Assembly: GCF_963678635.1 (NCBI RefSeq)
Contig: NC_087066.1
Coordinates: 13,190,517-13,254,516, forward strand
Direction of reading: 5' to 3'
DNA: 64,000 nucleotides
Origin: Symsagittifera roscoffensis
Taxonomy: Eukaryota; Xenacoelomorpha; Acoela; Convolutidae
Under the pieces are notes generated by a model. It had not been told where the DNA came from. It did no database searches and was given only the letters and a program-made list of their open reading frames with translations. Below, piece after piece: positions 21,476 to 33,528 of the stretch. Position numbers and translations under genes: made by a program. Every line of letters begins with the position of its first letter. The first letter of the stretch is position 1.

Positions 21476-21846
21476 ATAAGGAGAAATTTAGGTTGATCCA
21501 TCTGAAATGGATCAAAGTTTCACTGTCTAAAAAAAAGTAAACATACGGACTGTTCCGACCCTGTTTTTAACGGCGTTCGCGTATTTTGGGTACTTTGAGA
21601 CCTAAGTATGACGTTCTTATTTTCTAGAGTGGGGGTATTTTGGTAGTGGCCTTTAAGCTGTAACGAGGGTTTTAGTCTCATGTCGCAAGTGAACCGAATT
21701 GGCTCCGACCGTTCGAGCTAGAAAAACACGAGAGATCGTGTCCCTGACTCTTGAGTCAATAAATATAGGGCCTATTTTTCTTTAACCTCATATGTGACTT
21801 AAGTAGGCGAATGTTACATGGTGTTTTTATGGCGCTCCTGGGTGTT
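21476..21846 (+). repeat. Candidate 5' LTR and primer-binding site of element B
   Basis: Counterpart of 14640-15010, with GGTTGATCCATCTG near 21490, the ATGTTACATGGTG end block and TGGCGCTCCTGGGTG starting at 21830. The boundary caveats are those of copy A. Confidence 0.35.
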
Positions 21847-22083
21847 TTTATGACATCATGACTACGAAGTCGAACCCACTTGACACAGCTCCGGGCTACA
21901 TGCCCATTCTAGAGTACCGGTGGTACGGTTCGGCGGGAACGTGTAAACCTTCATGTCGTACCGTAATATCTTTTTAAGAAAACTCGAGAAAATTTCCTGG
22001 TACGCTCTTCGAACGAGGCCTAGCTAACCGAGTAATGGGAGGTAATTAGCGGGACAAAAAAATGAGCAAAAAGACAAAAAGCG

Positions 22084-23040
22084 AAAAAGAATAGAAAAAG
22101 GAACAAAAACTATAAAACAAAAAATGACAGTGACTTTGACACCAGATCAGTTGGATCAAACCTTGATATTAACTAAATAGTATACCCATACTGTTATCAT
22201 AAGACCGATCGTTTCAATCATTTCAGCAAGTTGAATAGGTGCCCGAGTGTGGGGCGTTGTCGAGGGTTTTCAGATAGCTTGCAACTTACCTGGACCACTA
22301 GGAGACTTGACTGGAAAAGGTGATCAGCCAAGTAGGAAAGTGGTTCGCAAGAAGGGAACCCGACAAGTACTGGACACGACAAGGGGACATCCAGCACCGA
22401 CGGGACCGAACAGAGAAGGCACACAAGGGTGTTTTGTTTGGTCAATCGACGGACCACTGGGAGACTGGTCTGGAACAGGTGACCAGTCAAGTGGGAAAGT
22501 GGTGCTGGTGAAGAGGTGCTGGACGAGCCAGAGAGACAACCAGCACAGAATTAGAACAACCAGAGGAGGACACACAGAGGTGTTCTGGTTGCTCAATCGG
22601 GTAACGTTAGAATCCACATTACATTATAGGAGATAAGTGTAAAATTGGATAAGCGAAATCCCACTGTTTTGAGGAACGTTTTTACTTGAGCAGAGCTTGG
22701 AAACAGGTTCTACGGTTTTCTCTTGAGATGTTTAGCACCCAGCGCTTAAGGTAATTTTCGACTTAAGAGGGGGGCTAAACAGGGGGAGGTTAGAAGGGGG
22801 GCTGGTTAGGTTAGAGGTTGGTGGTTGCAAGTTGTAAAAAGGGGGGACACGTTATAGTAACTAATCAATCGATATCGTCGATTTAGTTACATTATAAACT
22901 TACACGCGTGAGTTTTAGAGAGAAGATATCCAAATTTAAAATCAAATTAAGGTAGGTACCCTGGTCGGATCGGGTGGGGGGGGGACGGAAATAGACAGTT
23001 TTTGGAAACCGGAAGGACAATACCCCATAAGAACGTTAGA
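22084..23040 (+). other. Conserved Ty3 leader, copy B
   Basis: Near-identical to 15260-16220 and 26150-27107, including the two-repeat ORF at 22247-22636. No other gene is seen. Confidence 0.5.
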
Positions 23041-23459
23041 AGGGGGGAGGAAAACGCGTGACAATCAGGTACCACACATTTTTTCTACGAAAGGACGACA
23101 TTGATCATCTTTGATTTTAGGTGGGTTCATTTTCCTTTTTTTCATAATTTTTTCTCGTTTGTGTTTTTACATTTTCGGTACTAATTTTATCGGTTTTGAA
23201 CAAACAGGTGATCACAACACACCGGCGAGCAAGTTGAATTTCAGATTAATAAAGGAAGATAAATACAGGGGGTTTAGCATTTGAAACTTTTGGCCAGTTA
23301 GGTTGGGTTTTGGGGAAGATTTTATACTAGAGCTCAAGTTTGGTACCAGGGATAGTGGTTCAAGAGTCCCAACAACGAAGAAGAAGAAATCAGTTTGTCC
23401 CAACACTAAGGAAGAAGGGGTCCTGGGACAGTGTGTGTGTCCCAACACTGAAGTGACGA

Positions 23460-25966
23460 AGTCCTGGGACAGAGCGGAAAAGTCTTGGGACAGTACTAGG
23501 AAGTCTTGGGACAGAGCGAAAAAGTCTTGGGACAGAGGCAACGGTTGAAAAAGGGACAACAACAAACCAAGAGAAAACACCTCTTCTTGAACTGAGTGAC
23601 TTGATGGCAAAACTGGAACAAATCGACAAAAAATTGAAGTGCAGTGAGAAAGATCGAGAGGTAATAAAGAAGGAAATAAGATACAACAAAAACGAGTACC
23701 TGGACAACTACTTCAACCTGGCAAGGGCGACGGAGGAGAAGCTTCAGCAGATGTCAGACAAGGCAGAGGCCACTGACAAAGATCGCGAGAAGAATATCAA
23801 AAAAGACATGCAAGTAATGAAGCAACGGTATGACACTGTGAACAGTAAGATAGGGAGTTTGGAGACGAGAATGGACAAAATGAGCAGAGACCAGGCTGAG
23901 AGTTCATGTGCCATACAGGCCAAACTTGATGCCATCTTGAGAAACTCTACATCACAAGACAAGCCGATAACAGATCGGACGCAAGGTAACAGAGTTGATT
24001 TCGTGGAACCACAACGGAACAAGCAAGAGTCAACACCATTATCGTTACCCCGGGGTGCAGCGAGCATAGGTCCGAGGGGGGGCAAAACAATTATCAAGAG
24101 TGGAACCTCAACTACGATAAATGGCCCGGGGGATTCCACAACAAGCAATAATGTGAGACCTAATGCCATAACGTGGGCTAGGCACTGAGAGATGATGAAT
24201 AGAACATTGGAAGCGTTCACGACAAGGAACACTGACTCGAGTGAAAGAGGAAGTGGCAACTCGAGGAAAACCTTCAAGAAGCCAAAAGATTTTAAGGATG
24301 ACTCAGATGGATGCATCGACACTTGGGTAGAAGTCATGAGACTACATTTGGAACAAGACGACTTGAACGAAGAGAGACAAGCCTGCACAGCGATACTCAG
24401 CAATTTAGAAGGCACGGCGTTAAAATGTGTAGTTGCAAAGAAGGAAGAGGAACGTGATACTGCAGACAAAATCTTCGAGATATTATTGAACCAATCCGGG
24501 TCGGGTATGAAGGGTCATCAAGAAATAATGAGATTTGAAAAGAGAAGACAGAGGGACGATGAATCGATTGATCGGTTCCTGGACGATCTTGAGAGCTTGA
24601 GAAGAAGGAGTGACCCTGAAGACTCAACGAATAGATGGAACTTCAGCATTGCCTCGAAGTTTGTCGATGGGGTAAAAAGTGACGACTTGAGAACAATGAT
24701 AGCAACGTACTATACACTGTCGAAAGATAGTGCACCGACTCTAGAAGAAATGAGACAGAAGTCAAGAGAGTATATGCTGATGAAACCTAAGAAATACTCA
24801 TACTCGGATAACAGGAACATGCAAGGGGGGAGTCAACCACAGAGGTCGTCATGGTACAAGCCTAGAGATGACATGGACAAACGTAGGTCATGCGCGAATT
24901 GTGGATCAGCGGATCATCATGTGGCGGACTGCACGACGTATAAACAAGGCATGAAGAGTCTGGGATATGCACCGGATGAGGAAGATATGAGCCAGATGGA
25001 AGAACACGAATTCTATAGCGGCTTGATCATCAAGATAGGTGCGAGATGCTTCTTCTGCAATCAAGAGGGACACTTCAGGATGGACTGTCCATTATTTTGG
25101 GAAGCAGTGAAAAATCAAGGTCATCCCAAACACAAGTTAGCGCTAGCGGCGGTGCAGAACACGAGAAACAGACAAGCCGAGTTGGAAACAAAAAATTCAG
25201 AGGCACCGAGTGCGGAACTACCGACGAAGACGGTAAAGGCTGTAACGCAAGTCAATAATGCCATGGAGGCTAAGGCCAGGAATTCTCCAGAGACAAATTA
25301 TGAGAGAGCAGTTGCAGAGGCTATCAACAAAATAAAACAAGACCTAGCGACGAAGGAGATCGAGCAACGATTGAAACAGGAGATCGAAAAGCAGAAGTTA
25401 AACGAGACGTTAAGTTGGTCAGTGCCAGTGCCAGAGGCCATAGTGAGAGCGACAAAGAGTGGAAACTGTAACACTGTGAAACTGGTGACGGGAAAGCCAT
25501 TCGGTATAACAAAGATCGGAGCCAGAATTATGTCAATAATCACTGTGGGCGGCCATGAATTAACGAGAAACCTGAATGAACCCAGTGACCAGACAATAAT
25601 GCACATCGATGTGTACGCAGGTTATTTAATGGCAATAAGTCCACAGACAACATCTAGAGCCTTGAGAGGTGGCAGCAAGTCAGTCCGCGTCGAGAATAGG
25701 TACATGGAAGCTTATGGTCCGCATGAGGTGATGTTAAACATAGATGGGATAAACATCTACACGAAAACCATGATAACATGTGATGAGGACCTAGACCTAG
25801 ACAAATCTACGTGGGCAAAGAAGAACTGAAAGTAAGATTGATTGGACACTGCGCTATGTTAGAAGAGGATGCAATGCACATCGGGACGGATGCAGACGTA
25901 TCAGCACACGTGCTCGACATAAGTGGCAAGAAGACTCAATTACGTGGGCTACTTGATACGGGAGCA
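23460..25966 (+). pseudogene. Ty3/Gypsy gag and start of protease, copy B
   Basis: The minisatellite is contracted to about four units and joined by deletion to GAGGCAACGGTTG, removing the gag start region kept in copy A. The coiled-coil segment (23601-24188) is separated from the capsid/zinc-knuckle segment (24192-25829) by one in-frame TGA where copy A reads tryptophan. Both zinc knuckles are intact. A protease frame begins about 25811, overlapping gag by 19 bases in the -1 frame. It stops a few bases after the LLDTGA codons at the B/C junction. Confidence 0.82.
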
Positions 25967-26149
25967 TGCCCATTCTAGAGTACCGGTGGTACGGTTCGGC
26001 GGGAACGTGTAAACCTTCATGTCGTACCGTAATATCTTTTTAAGAAAACTCGAATAAATTTCCTGGTACGCTCTTCGAACGAGGCCTAGCTAACCGAGTA
26101 ATGGGAGGTAATTAGCGGGACTAAAAAATGAGCAAAAAGACAAAAAGCG

Positions 26150-27107
26150 AAAAAGAATAGAAAAAGGAACAAAAACTATAAAACAAAAAATGACAGTGAC
26201 TTTGACACCAGATCAGTTGGATCAAACCTTGATATTAACTAAATAGTATACCCATACTGTTATCATAAGACCGATCGTTTCAATCATTTCAGCAAGTTGA
26301 ATAGGTGCCCGAGTGTGGGGCGTTGTCGAGGGTTTTCAGATAGCTTGCAACTTACCTGGACCACTAGGAGACTTGACTGGAAAAGGTGATCAGCCAAGTA
26401 GGAAAGTGGTTCGCAAGAAGGGAACCCGACAAGTACTGGACACGACAAGGGGACATCCAGCACCGACGGGACCGAACAGAGAAGGCACACAAGGGTGTTT
26501 TGTTTGGTCAATCGACGGACCACTGGGAGACTGGTCTGGAACAGGTGACCAGTCAAGTGGGAAAGTGGTGCTGGTGAAGAGGTGCTGGACGAGCCAGAGA
26601 GACAACCAGCACAGAATTAGAACAACCAGAGGAGGACACACAGAGGTGTTCTGGTTGCTCAATCGGGTAACGTTAGAATCCACATTACATTATAGGAGAT
26701 AAGTGTAAAATTGGATAAGCGAAATCCCACTGTTTTGAGGAACGTTTTTACTTGAGCAGAGCTTGGAAACAGGTTCTACGGTTTTCTCTTGAGATGTTTA
26801 GCACCCAGCGCTTAAGGTAATTTTCGACTTAAGAGGGGGGCTAAACAGGGGGAGGTTAGAAGGGGGGCTGGTTAGGTTAGAGGTTGGTGGTTGCAAGTTG
26901 TAAAAAGGGGGGACACGTTATAGTAACTAATCAATCGATATCGTCGATTTAGTTACATTATAAACTTACACGCGTGAGTTTTAGAGAGAGGATATCCAAA
27001 TTTAAAATCAAATTAAGGTAGGTACCCTGGTCGGATCGGGTGGGGGGGGGACGGAAATAGACAGTTTTTGGAAACCGGAAGGACAATACCCCATAAGAAC
27101 GTTAGAA
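26150..27107 (+). other. Conserved Ty3 leader, copy C
   Basis: Third near-identical copy, with the two-repeat ORF at 26313-26702. It is followed by the short minisatellite remnant at 27526-27603. Confidence 0.5.
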
Positions 27108-27666
27108 GGGGGGAGGAAAACGCGTGACAATCAGGTACCACACATTTTTTCTACGAAAGGACGACATTGATCATCTTTGATTTTAGGTGGGTTCATTTTC
27201 CTTTTTTTCATAATTTTTTCTCGTTTGTGTTTTTACATTTTCGGTACTAATTTTATCGGTTTTGAACAAACAGGTGATCACAACACACCGGCGAGCAAGT
27301 TGAATTTCAGATTAATAAAGGAAGATAAATACAGGGGGTTTAGCATTTGAAACTTTTGGCCAGTTAGGTTGGGTTTTGGGGAAGATTTTATACTAGAGCT
27401 CAAGTTTGGTACCAGGGATAGTGGTTCAAGAGTCCCAACAACGAAGAAGAAGAAATCAGTTTGTCCCAACACTAAGGAAGAAGGGGTCCTGGGACAGTGT
27501 GTGTGTCCCAACACTGAAGTGACGAAGTCCTGGGACAGAGCGGAAAAGTCTTGGGACAGTACTAGGAAGTCTTGGGACAGAGCGAAAAAGTCTTGGGACA
27601 GAGGCAACGGTTGAAAAAGGGACAACAACAAACCAAGAGAAAACACCTCTTCTTGAACTGAGTGAC

Positions 27667-29911
27667 TTGATGGCAAAACTGGAACAAATCGACAAAAAAT
27701 TGAAGTGCAGTGAGAAAGATCGAGAGGTAATAAAGAAGGAAATAAGATACAACAAAAACGAGTACCTGGACAACTACTTCAACCTGGCAAGGGCGACGGA
27801 GGAGAAGCTTCAGCAGATGTCAGACAAGGCAGAGGCCACTGACAAAGATCGCGAGAAGAATATCAAAAAAGACATGCAAGTAATGAAGCAACGGTATGAC
27901 ACTGTGAACAGTAAGATAGGGAGTTTGGAGACGAGAATGGACAAAATGAGCAGAGACCAGGCTGAGAGTTCATGTGCCATACAGGCCAAACTTGATGCCA
28001 TCTTGAGAAACTCTACATCACAAGACAAGCCGATAACAGATCGGACGCAAGGTAACAGAGTTGATTTCGTGGAACCACAACGGAACAAGCAAGAGTCAAC
28101 ACCATTATCGTTACCCCGGGGTGCAGCGAGCATAGGTCCGAGGGGGGGGCAAAACAATTATCAAGAGTGGAACCTCAACTACGATAAATGGCCCGGGGGA
28201 TTCCACAACAAGCAATAATGTGAGACCTAATGCCATAACGTGGGCTAGGCACTGAGAGATGATGAATAGAACATTGGAAGCGTTCACGACAAGGAACACT
28301 GACTCGAGTGAAAGAGGAAGTGGCAACTCGAGGAAAACCTTCAAGAAGCCAAAAGATTTTAAGGATGACTCAGATGGATGCATCGACACTTGGGTAGAAG
28401 TCATGAGACTACATTTGGAACAAGACGACTTGAACGAAGAGAGACAAGCCTGCACAGCGATACTCAGCAATTTAGAAGGCACGGCGTTAAAATGTGTAGT
28501 TGCAAAGAAGGAAGAGGAACGTGATACTGCAGACAAAATCTTCGAGATATTATTGAACCAATCCGGGTCGGGTATGAAGGGTCATCAAGAAATAATGAGA
28601 TTTGAAAAGAGAAGACAGAGGGACGATGAATCGATTGATCGGTTCCTGGACGATCTTGAGAGCTTGAGAAGAAGGAGTGACCCTGAAGACTCAACGAATA
28701 GATGGAACTTCAGCATTGCCTCGAAGTTTGTCGATGGGGTAAAAAGTGACGACTTGAGAACAATGATAGCAACGTACTATACACTGTCGAAAGATAGTGC
28801 ACCGACTCTAGAAGAAATGAGACAGAAGTCAAGAGAGTATATGCTGATGAAACCTAAGAAATACTCATACTCGGATAACAGGAACATGCAAGGGGGGAGT
28901 CAACCACAGAGGTCGTCATGGTACAAGCCTAGAGATGACATGGACAAACGTAGGTCATGCGCGAATTGTGGATCAGCGGATCATCATGTGGCGGACTGCA
29001 CGACGTATAAACAAGGCATGAAGAGTCTGGGATATGCACCGGATGAGGAAGATATGAGCCAGATGGAAGAACACGAATTCTATAGCGGCTTGATCATCAA
29101 GATAGGTGCGAGATGCTTCTTCTGCAATCAAGAGGGACACTTCAGGATGGACTGTCCATTATTTTGGGAAGCAGTGAAAAATCAAGGTCATCCCAAACAC
29201 AAGTTAGCGCTAGCGGCGGTGCAGAACACGAGAAACAGACAAGCCGAGTTGGAAACAAAAAATTCAGAGGCACCGAGTGCGGAACTACCGACGAAGACGG
29301 TAAAGGCTGTAACGCAAGTCAATAATGCCATGGAGGCTAAGGCCAGGAATTCTCCAGAGACAAATTATGAGAGAGCAGTTGCAGAGGCTATCAACAAAAT
29401 AAAACAAGACCTAGCGACGAAGGAGATCGAGCAACGATTGAAACAGGAGATCGAAAAGCAGAAGTTAAACGAGACGTTAAGTTGGTCAGTGCCAGTGCCA
29501 GAGGCCATAGTGAGAGCGACAAAGAGTGGAAACTGTAACACTGTGAAACTGGTGACGGGAAAGCCATTCGGCATAACAAAGATCGGAGCCAGAATTATGT
29601 CAATAATCACTGTGGGCGGCCATGAATTAACGAGAAACCTGAATGAACCCAGTGACCAGACAATAATGCACATCGATGTGTACGCAGGTTATTTAATGGC
29701 AATAAGTCCACAGACAACATCTAGAGCCTTGAGGGGACTACTCACGAGAGGTGGCAGCAAGTCAGTCCGCGTCGAGAATAGGTACATGGAAGCTTATGGT
29801 CCGCATGAGGTGATGTTAAACATAGATGGGATAAACATCTACACGAAAACCATGATAACATGTGATGAGGACCTAGACCTAGACAAATCTACGTGGGCAA
29901 AGAAGAACTGA
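27667..29911 (+). pseudogene. Ty3/Gypsy gag, copy C
   Basis: The coiled-coil part (27667-28218) ends early because a G run near 28,141-28,148 has one more G than copy B. The capsid and zinc-knuckle part continues at 28259-29911 in the next frame. Knuckles CANCGSADHHVADC and CFFCNQEGHFRMDC are intact. The C-terminal stretch has 15 bases (around 29,735-29,750) that are absent from copy B. It retains all structural regions, but they are not in one frame. Confidence 0.82.
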
Positions 29912-30732
29912 AAGTAAGATTGATTGGACACTGCGCTATGTTAGAAGAGGATGCAATGCACATCGGGACGGATGCAGACGTATCAGCACACGTGCTCGAC
30001 ATAAGTGGCAAGAAGACTCAATTACGTGGGCTACTTGATACGGGAGCAGTCTTGAGTGTTATACCGATGGAAACTTGGGAGCGGATGGGTTTCAACAAAG
30101 ATGATTTGCCAGATTCGAGAATACGGCTTTCGGCTGCAAACAAGGAAGCGCTGCGGGTACTAGGCAGAACACCAATAATAGCCCTAAACCTAGGGGAACG
30201 CAACCTGTGGATGAGCTTTCTTGTGGTGGAGAACCTAGATGAGTCTGACCAATTCATTTTAGGCAGAGACTGCATCAGGAATTTCGACATAACGATTGAT
30301 CTGAACAAGGCCATGTTCAGGATACGGAACCCGGATAGGAAGTATGTAATTAAATCGGTAAATCTGATAATGGCAAATGAGAATAAAGCGCCGGTATTCT
30401 TGAGTGGGAGGGTAAGGCTGAAAGCGAACGAAGCGGCAATTGTACGCTTGCGGATGAAAAATTATAATGAAATAAGTGATAACAAGCAAGTATGCATAGT
30501 CCCAAATCCAAACAGTCAAAGTGCTGCTGTTTTAGGAAGATCCTTCTCGATACCCAAGAGCGGCCTCTGCGTCAGTGTCTTGTTGAACACTCTTCACATA
30601 CCCATCACAATCCAGAGGGGAAGGAAGCTGGAATATGCTTTACCCGTGAAAACTCGATATGAAATGACTGAAAATGTGAAAGAGAATGAAGTATTTGAAT
30701 GCCCCAATCATAGGAAAAGATTTGTATCTTGA
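29893..30732 (+). pseudogene. Retropepsin protease and linker, element C
   Basis: Aspartic protease that would cleave the polyprotein. The active-site motif LLDTGAVLSVIP and the later ILGRD block place it in the retropepsin family; it would act as a dimer. The downstream ~130 residues (VRLKANEAAIVRL, VLGRSFSIPKSGLCVSV) lie between protease and RT. The frame is -1 relative to gag with a 19-base overlap (29893-29911). It stops with TGA at 30730. Confidence 0.8.
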
Positions 30733-30803
30733 GACGATTGAAGAAAATAAAAGATTCATCAGGTCTTGTGAAGTCACTTTAGTCAGAGTCAGATGATGGA
30801 CTT

Positions 30804-31670
30804 TTGAGCTGTTCAAATTTCCCAGAAAGACCCACACTAGAGGAAATTGAAATGGATAAACCAGTTTTACCTGAAATAGAGCACTTGAGGGGCAAGGTAA
30901 CGGATGAACAGCTCGAGGCCATCAAGGACGTACTAGAGCGGAACGAGGACGTTTTTTCGAAACATACTGAAGACATTGGATGTTGTAATTTTGTTGAACA
31001 TGAAATAGAGCTAGAAGAGTCGGTGGTGCCGCACAGGGAGGGAGCGAGGCGTATGACCCCACACAAATCGGATGCATGTAGAAAAGAGATAGAGACCTTA
31101 CTAGAGTATGATATGATAGAACCATCCAAATCACCGTGAGCGTGTGGAGTAGTGATGGCTAAAAAGAAGGGCGACCAATTAAGGTTTTGCTGCGACTTTC
31201 AGTATCTGAACTCCGTCACGGTGATACCTAGAACAGATGAGAGCCTCTCGAAGTTGGGGGACGCAAAATTTTTTACGACTCTTGATTTAGGATCAGCTTT
31301 TTGGCAGGTACCACTGAGGAAGCAGGACAGGAACAAGACAGGGTTTGCCTACGAGCTGGGGCTGTTTCAATGGAAACGGATGCTTTTTGGTCTTTGCAAC
31401 GCCACGGCCACAGTTCAACGATTGATGGCACACGCATTGATCAGCGTAACGAAGAAATACGGCAACCTGATAATGTGCTACGTGAATGACGTGGCAATTG
31501 CGCCGCCAACACTAGAGAATTATATCGAACGACTGGACGAGGTGTTCGCCTGCATGAAGAGATCGGGACTAAAATGCAAACCATCAAAGTGTGAAATACT
31601 CAAGGACTCGATAAAATACCTGCGGAGAATGGTGGATAGACATGGATCCGACCAGACCCAGGTGCAGTAG
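30804..31670 (+). pseudogene. Reverse transcriptase, element C (inactive)
   Basis: RT fingers and palm are recognisable: EIELEESVVPHREGARR, RFCCDFQYLNSV, FFTTLDLGSAFWQV, FGLCNATAT, and CGLKCKPSKC-type text near the end. A TGA at about 31137 sits where SPWACGV would be expected. The catalytic box reads YVND (31479-31490) instead of YVDD, losing one metal-binding aspartate. Residues before the PRTDESL block are fewer than usual. The frame breaks again near 31,650. The enzyme is dead on at least two counts. Confidence 0.85.
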
Positions 31671-32300
31671 AAGCGGTTCTGACATGGAAATCGCCTAAAA
31701 TGGAACATCAATTGATGAGCTTCCTGGGTTTTGCGAATTACTACAGGGAGTTCATCAAGGGCTTTGCGGACAAAGTGTACCCGATGCAGCAACTGATGAG
31801 GCAAAAAGGCAAGAAGTTCACGTGGAACAACGCAGCCTAAGAATCATTCCAGAGAATAAAGAAAGAGTTGTGCGATGCACCGGTGCTAGGGATGCCAACG
31901 GAAAAGGGAATGTACGAGCTGGACACGGATGCATCGGTAGTAGCGATTTCTGGCATTCTCCATCAAGAGCAGGAGTGGAATGGGAAGACAGTCTTGAGAC
32001 CAATAGCATACGGGAGTAAAGTCTTGAGTGACCTCGATGGCTCGACAAGTCTGGCAAACCCATTGAGGATGACCCCGAACTACCAAAGGAACGTCCAGAG
32101 AAAACAATCTTGAAAAATACCCGAGGGATGCCAATGGAGATAATGCTCAAGTCAAAAATTGTGAGTGAGACGCTCAAGACAAAAGGCTATGATCTCAACC
32201 AAGTAGAAACGGGAGCACAGATAAAGAATGGGATGAACACTCAGAGAAAAGCAACGATGATCAAGATAGTCTATGCATGATCTAAGGGGAGTGTGAAGAA
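31671..32300 (+). pseudogene. RT connection and truncated RNase H, element C
   Basis: The end of RT (LMSFLGFANYYREFIKG) is in frame pieces to about 31,835. RNase H begins at 31868 with MYELDTDASVVAISGILHQ, keeping the first catalytic aspartate, and runs to GSKVLSD. There a deletion joins it to sequence downstream of RNase H (WLDKSGKPIEDDPELP), so most of RNase H is gone. Confidence 0.7.
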
Positions 32301-32370
32301 TGGGATGAACACTCAGAGAAAAACAACGATGATCAAGATAGTCTATGCATGATACTGGCAGAAGAGAAGA
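32224..32370 (+). repeat. 72-bp in-frame tandem duplication
   Basis: AAGAATGGGATGAACACTCA starts at 32224 and again at 32296, and the copies continue to CTATGCATGAT. The period is 24 codons, in the spacer between the RNase H remnant and the integrase region. Confidence 0.7.
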
Positions 32371-32382
32371 TGGCTGCAGGAG

Positions 32383-33528
32383 GTGCATGGAGGTGAAGAA
32401 CTTAAAAGAATTGCACTATCAAGGAAACCGTTAAGGGAGCTATCATTTAACTCGAATGTCAGAACAAACCTGGTGTCAGAAGATGACAGGAAGATCCTGA
32501 GGAGGATAGTTTGCGTCAAAATGAAAGATGACATCCACAGTCCTGGAGAAATGAATGGTCAAATATTGGCATTAAAGGAGCACGTCAAGGCGAGATATAG
32601 GCTGTCGGATCTGATTAGGGCCTAAACGAATGACAAGATGACAAAGCAACCTCTCCAAATGGATCCGGACGGGAGCCAAAGAGAAAGGAGACCTGGAAGA
32701 AGACAGCTACAAATCTTGAGCCAGTTCTACAAGGAAAGGAAGTATTTGCTCTATCATACAGCTGATAGGGTGGTAGCATGCAGGAGAAAGGATGAGGAGA
32801 AGATACTACACAAGCATAACCTCATCATACTACCACAGTTGTACAAGACGGAGGTGTTATTCAGATCACACGATCAAATGGGACATCAGGGGATAGACAA
32901 AGTGCAACAGAGAATACTACACAGGTTTGATTGGCCGGGATTAAGAAAAGCCTGCGAGAGATGGGTGAACGCATGTCTGGCATGTCTACAAGTGAAAGAC
33001 CCACGGAAGATGAAGTTCCCACTCAAGTCCGTTGAGAGCTCGGAATTCAATGTGGTGGTACAGATAGAACATCAGAAGATCTGCATGGCAGAGTCGGGAT
33101 ATAACCAGATACTGGTCATAATAGACCACTTTACGAAGTTGGCGGAAGCAGTGCCCTGTCCAACAGCCTAAGCGGAGGAGACTTGTGACCACTTGATAAC
33201 ACATTGGATATCACGATATGGTTGTCCGATGACATTTCAATCGGACAACGGGAAGGCCTTCGTGGGTGACCTGACAAAAGAATTGATGAAGAGGTCACAC
33301 ATTGCTCAAGCGCACTCGACGACTTATCATCCTCAGACTAACTGGTTAGTGGAGAGACAGAACAGGACGTTGGTGAACATGCTGAGGGTATATTGCTCGA
33401 GATACATGACAGACTGGGATAAATATCTACCGCAAGTGGTGGGGGCGTACAACAGCACTCAACACTCGACGACAGGAATCAGTCCCTTCATGATGTTAAC
33501 GGGCAAGGAGAGAGAGCAATGCCCCTAA
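32383..33528 (+). pseudogene. Integrase, element C
   Basis: Enzyme that would insert element DNA. After a linker (32383-32625, ends with an in-frame stop) comes the zinc-binding H-H-C-C region: HDQMGHQGIDK ... CERWVNACLACLQ. The core follows, with IDHFTK, FQSDNGKAF (second acidic residue) and NWLVERQNR (third). The first acidic position reads VVQIEHQKIC, with E (33067-33069) where element D has D. A TAA at about 33,169 lies between the first and second catalytic residues. It is not a working gene. Confidence 0.82.

Larger units (their letters stand above)
19207..25966. repeat. Tandem duplication unit B
   Basis: Repeats unit A from 19,207 and continues past the A endpoint through gag into protease. 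It ends at 25,966, where the reading GGGAGCA of the protease active-site region joins TGCCCATTCTAGAG of the leader (compare 21,901). The joint shares only the two bases CA. The leader-to-gag part is almost identical to unit C (offset ~4066). Confidence 0.85.

Noticed and set aside
23744-24469. 241-codon minus-strand ORF opposite gag
   Set aside because: It is the antisense shadow of a charged gag region. The same shadow is interrupted in copy A.
12380-30050. The whole A/B/C structure as an assembly error
   Set aside because: Not excluded, but the copies carry private substitutions and indels at many sites, which a simple misassembly would not create. Long reads over the junctions would decide.
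32092-32534. Minus-strand ORFs with repeated CIDYLDHRCFSLSVHP
   Set aside because: They are antisense translation of the 72-bp duplication in element C.
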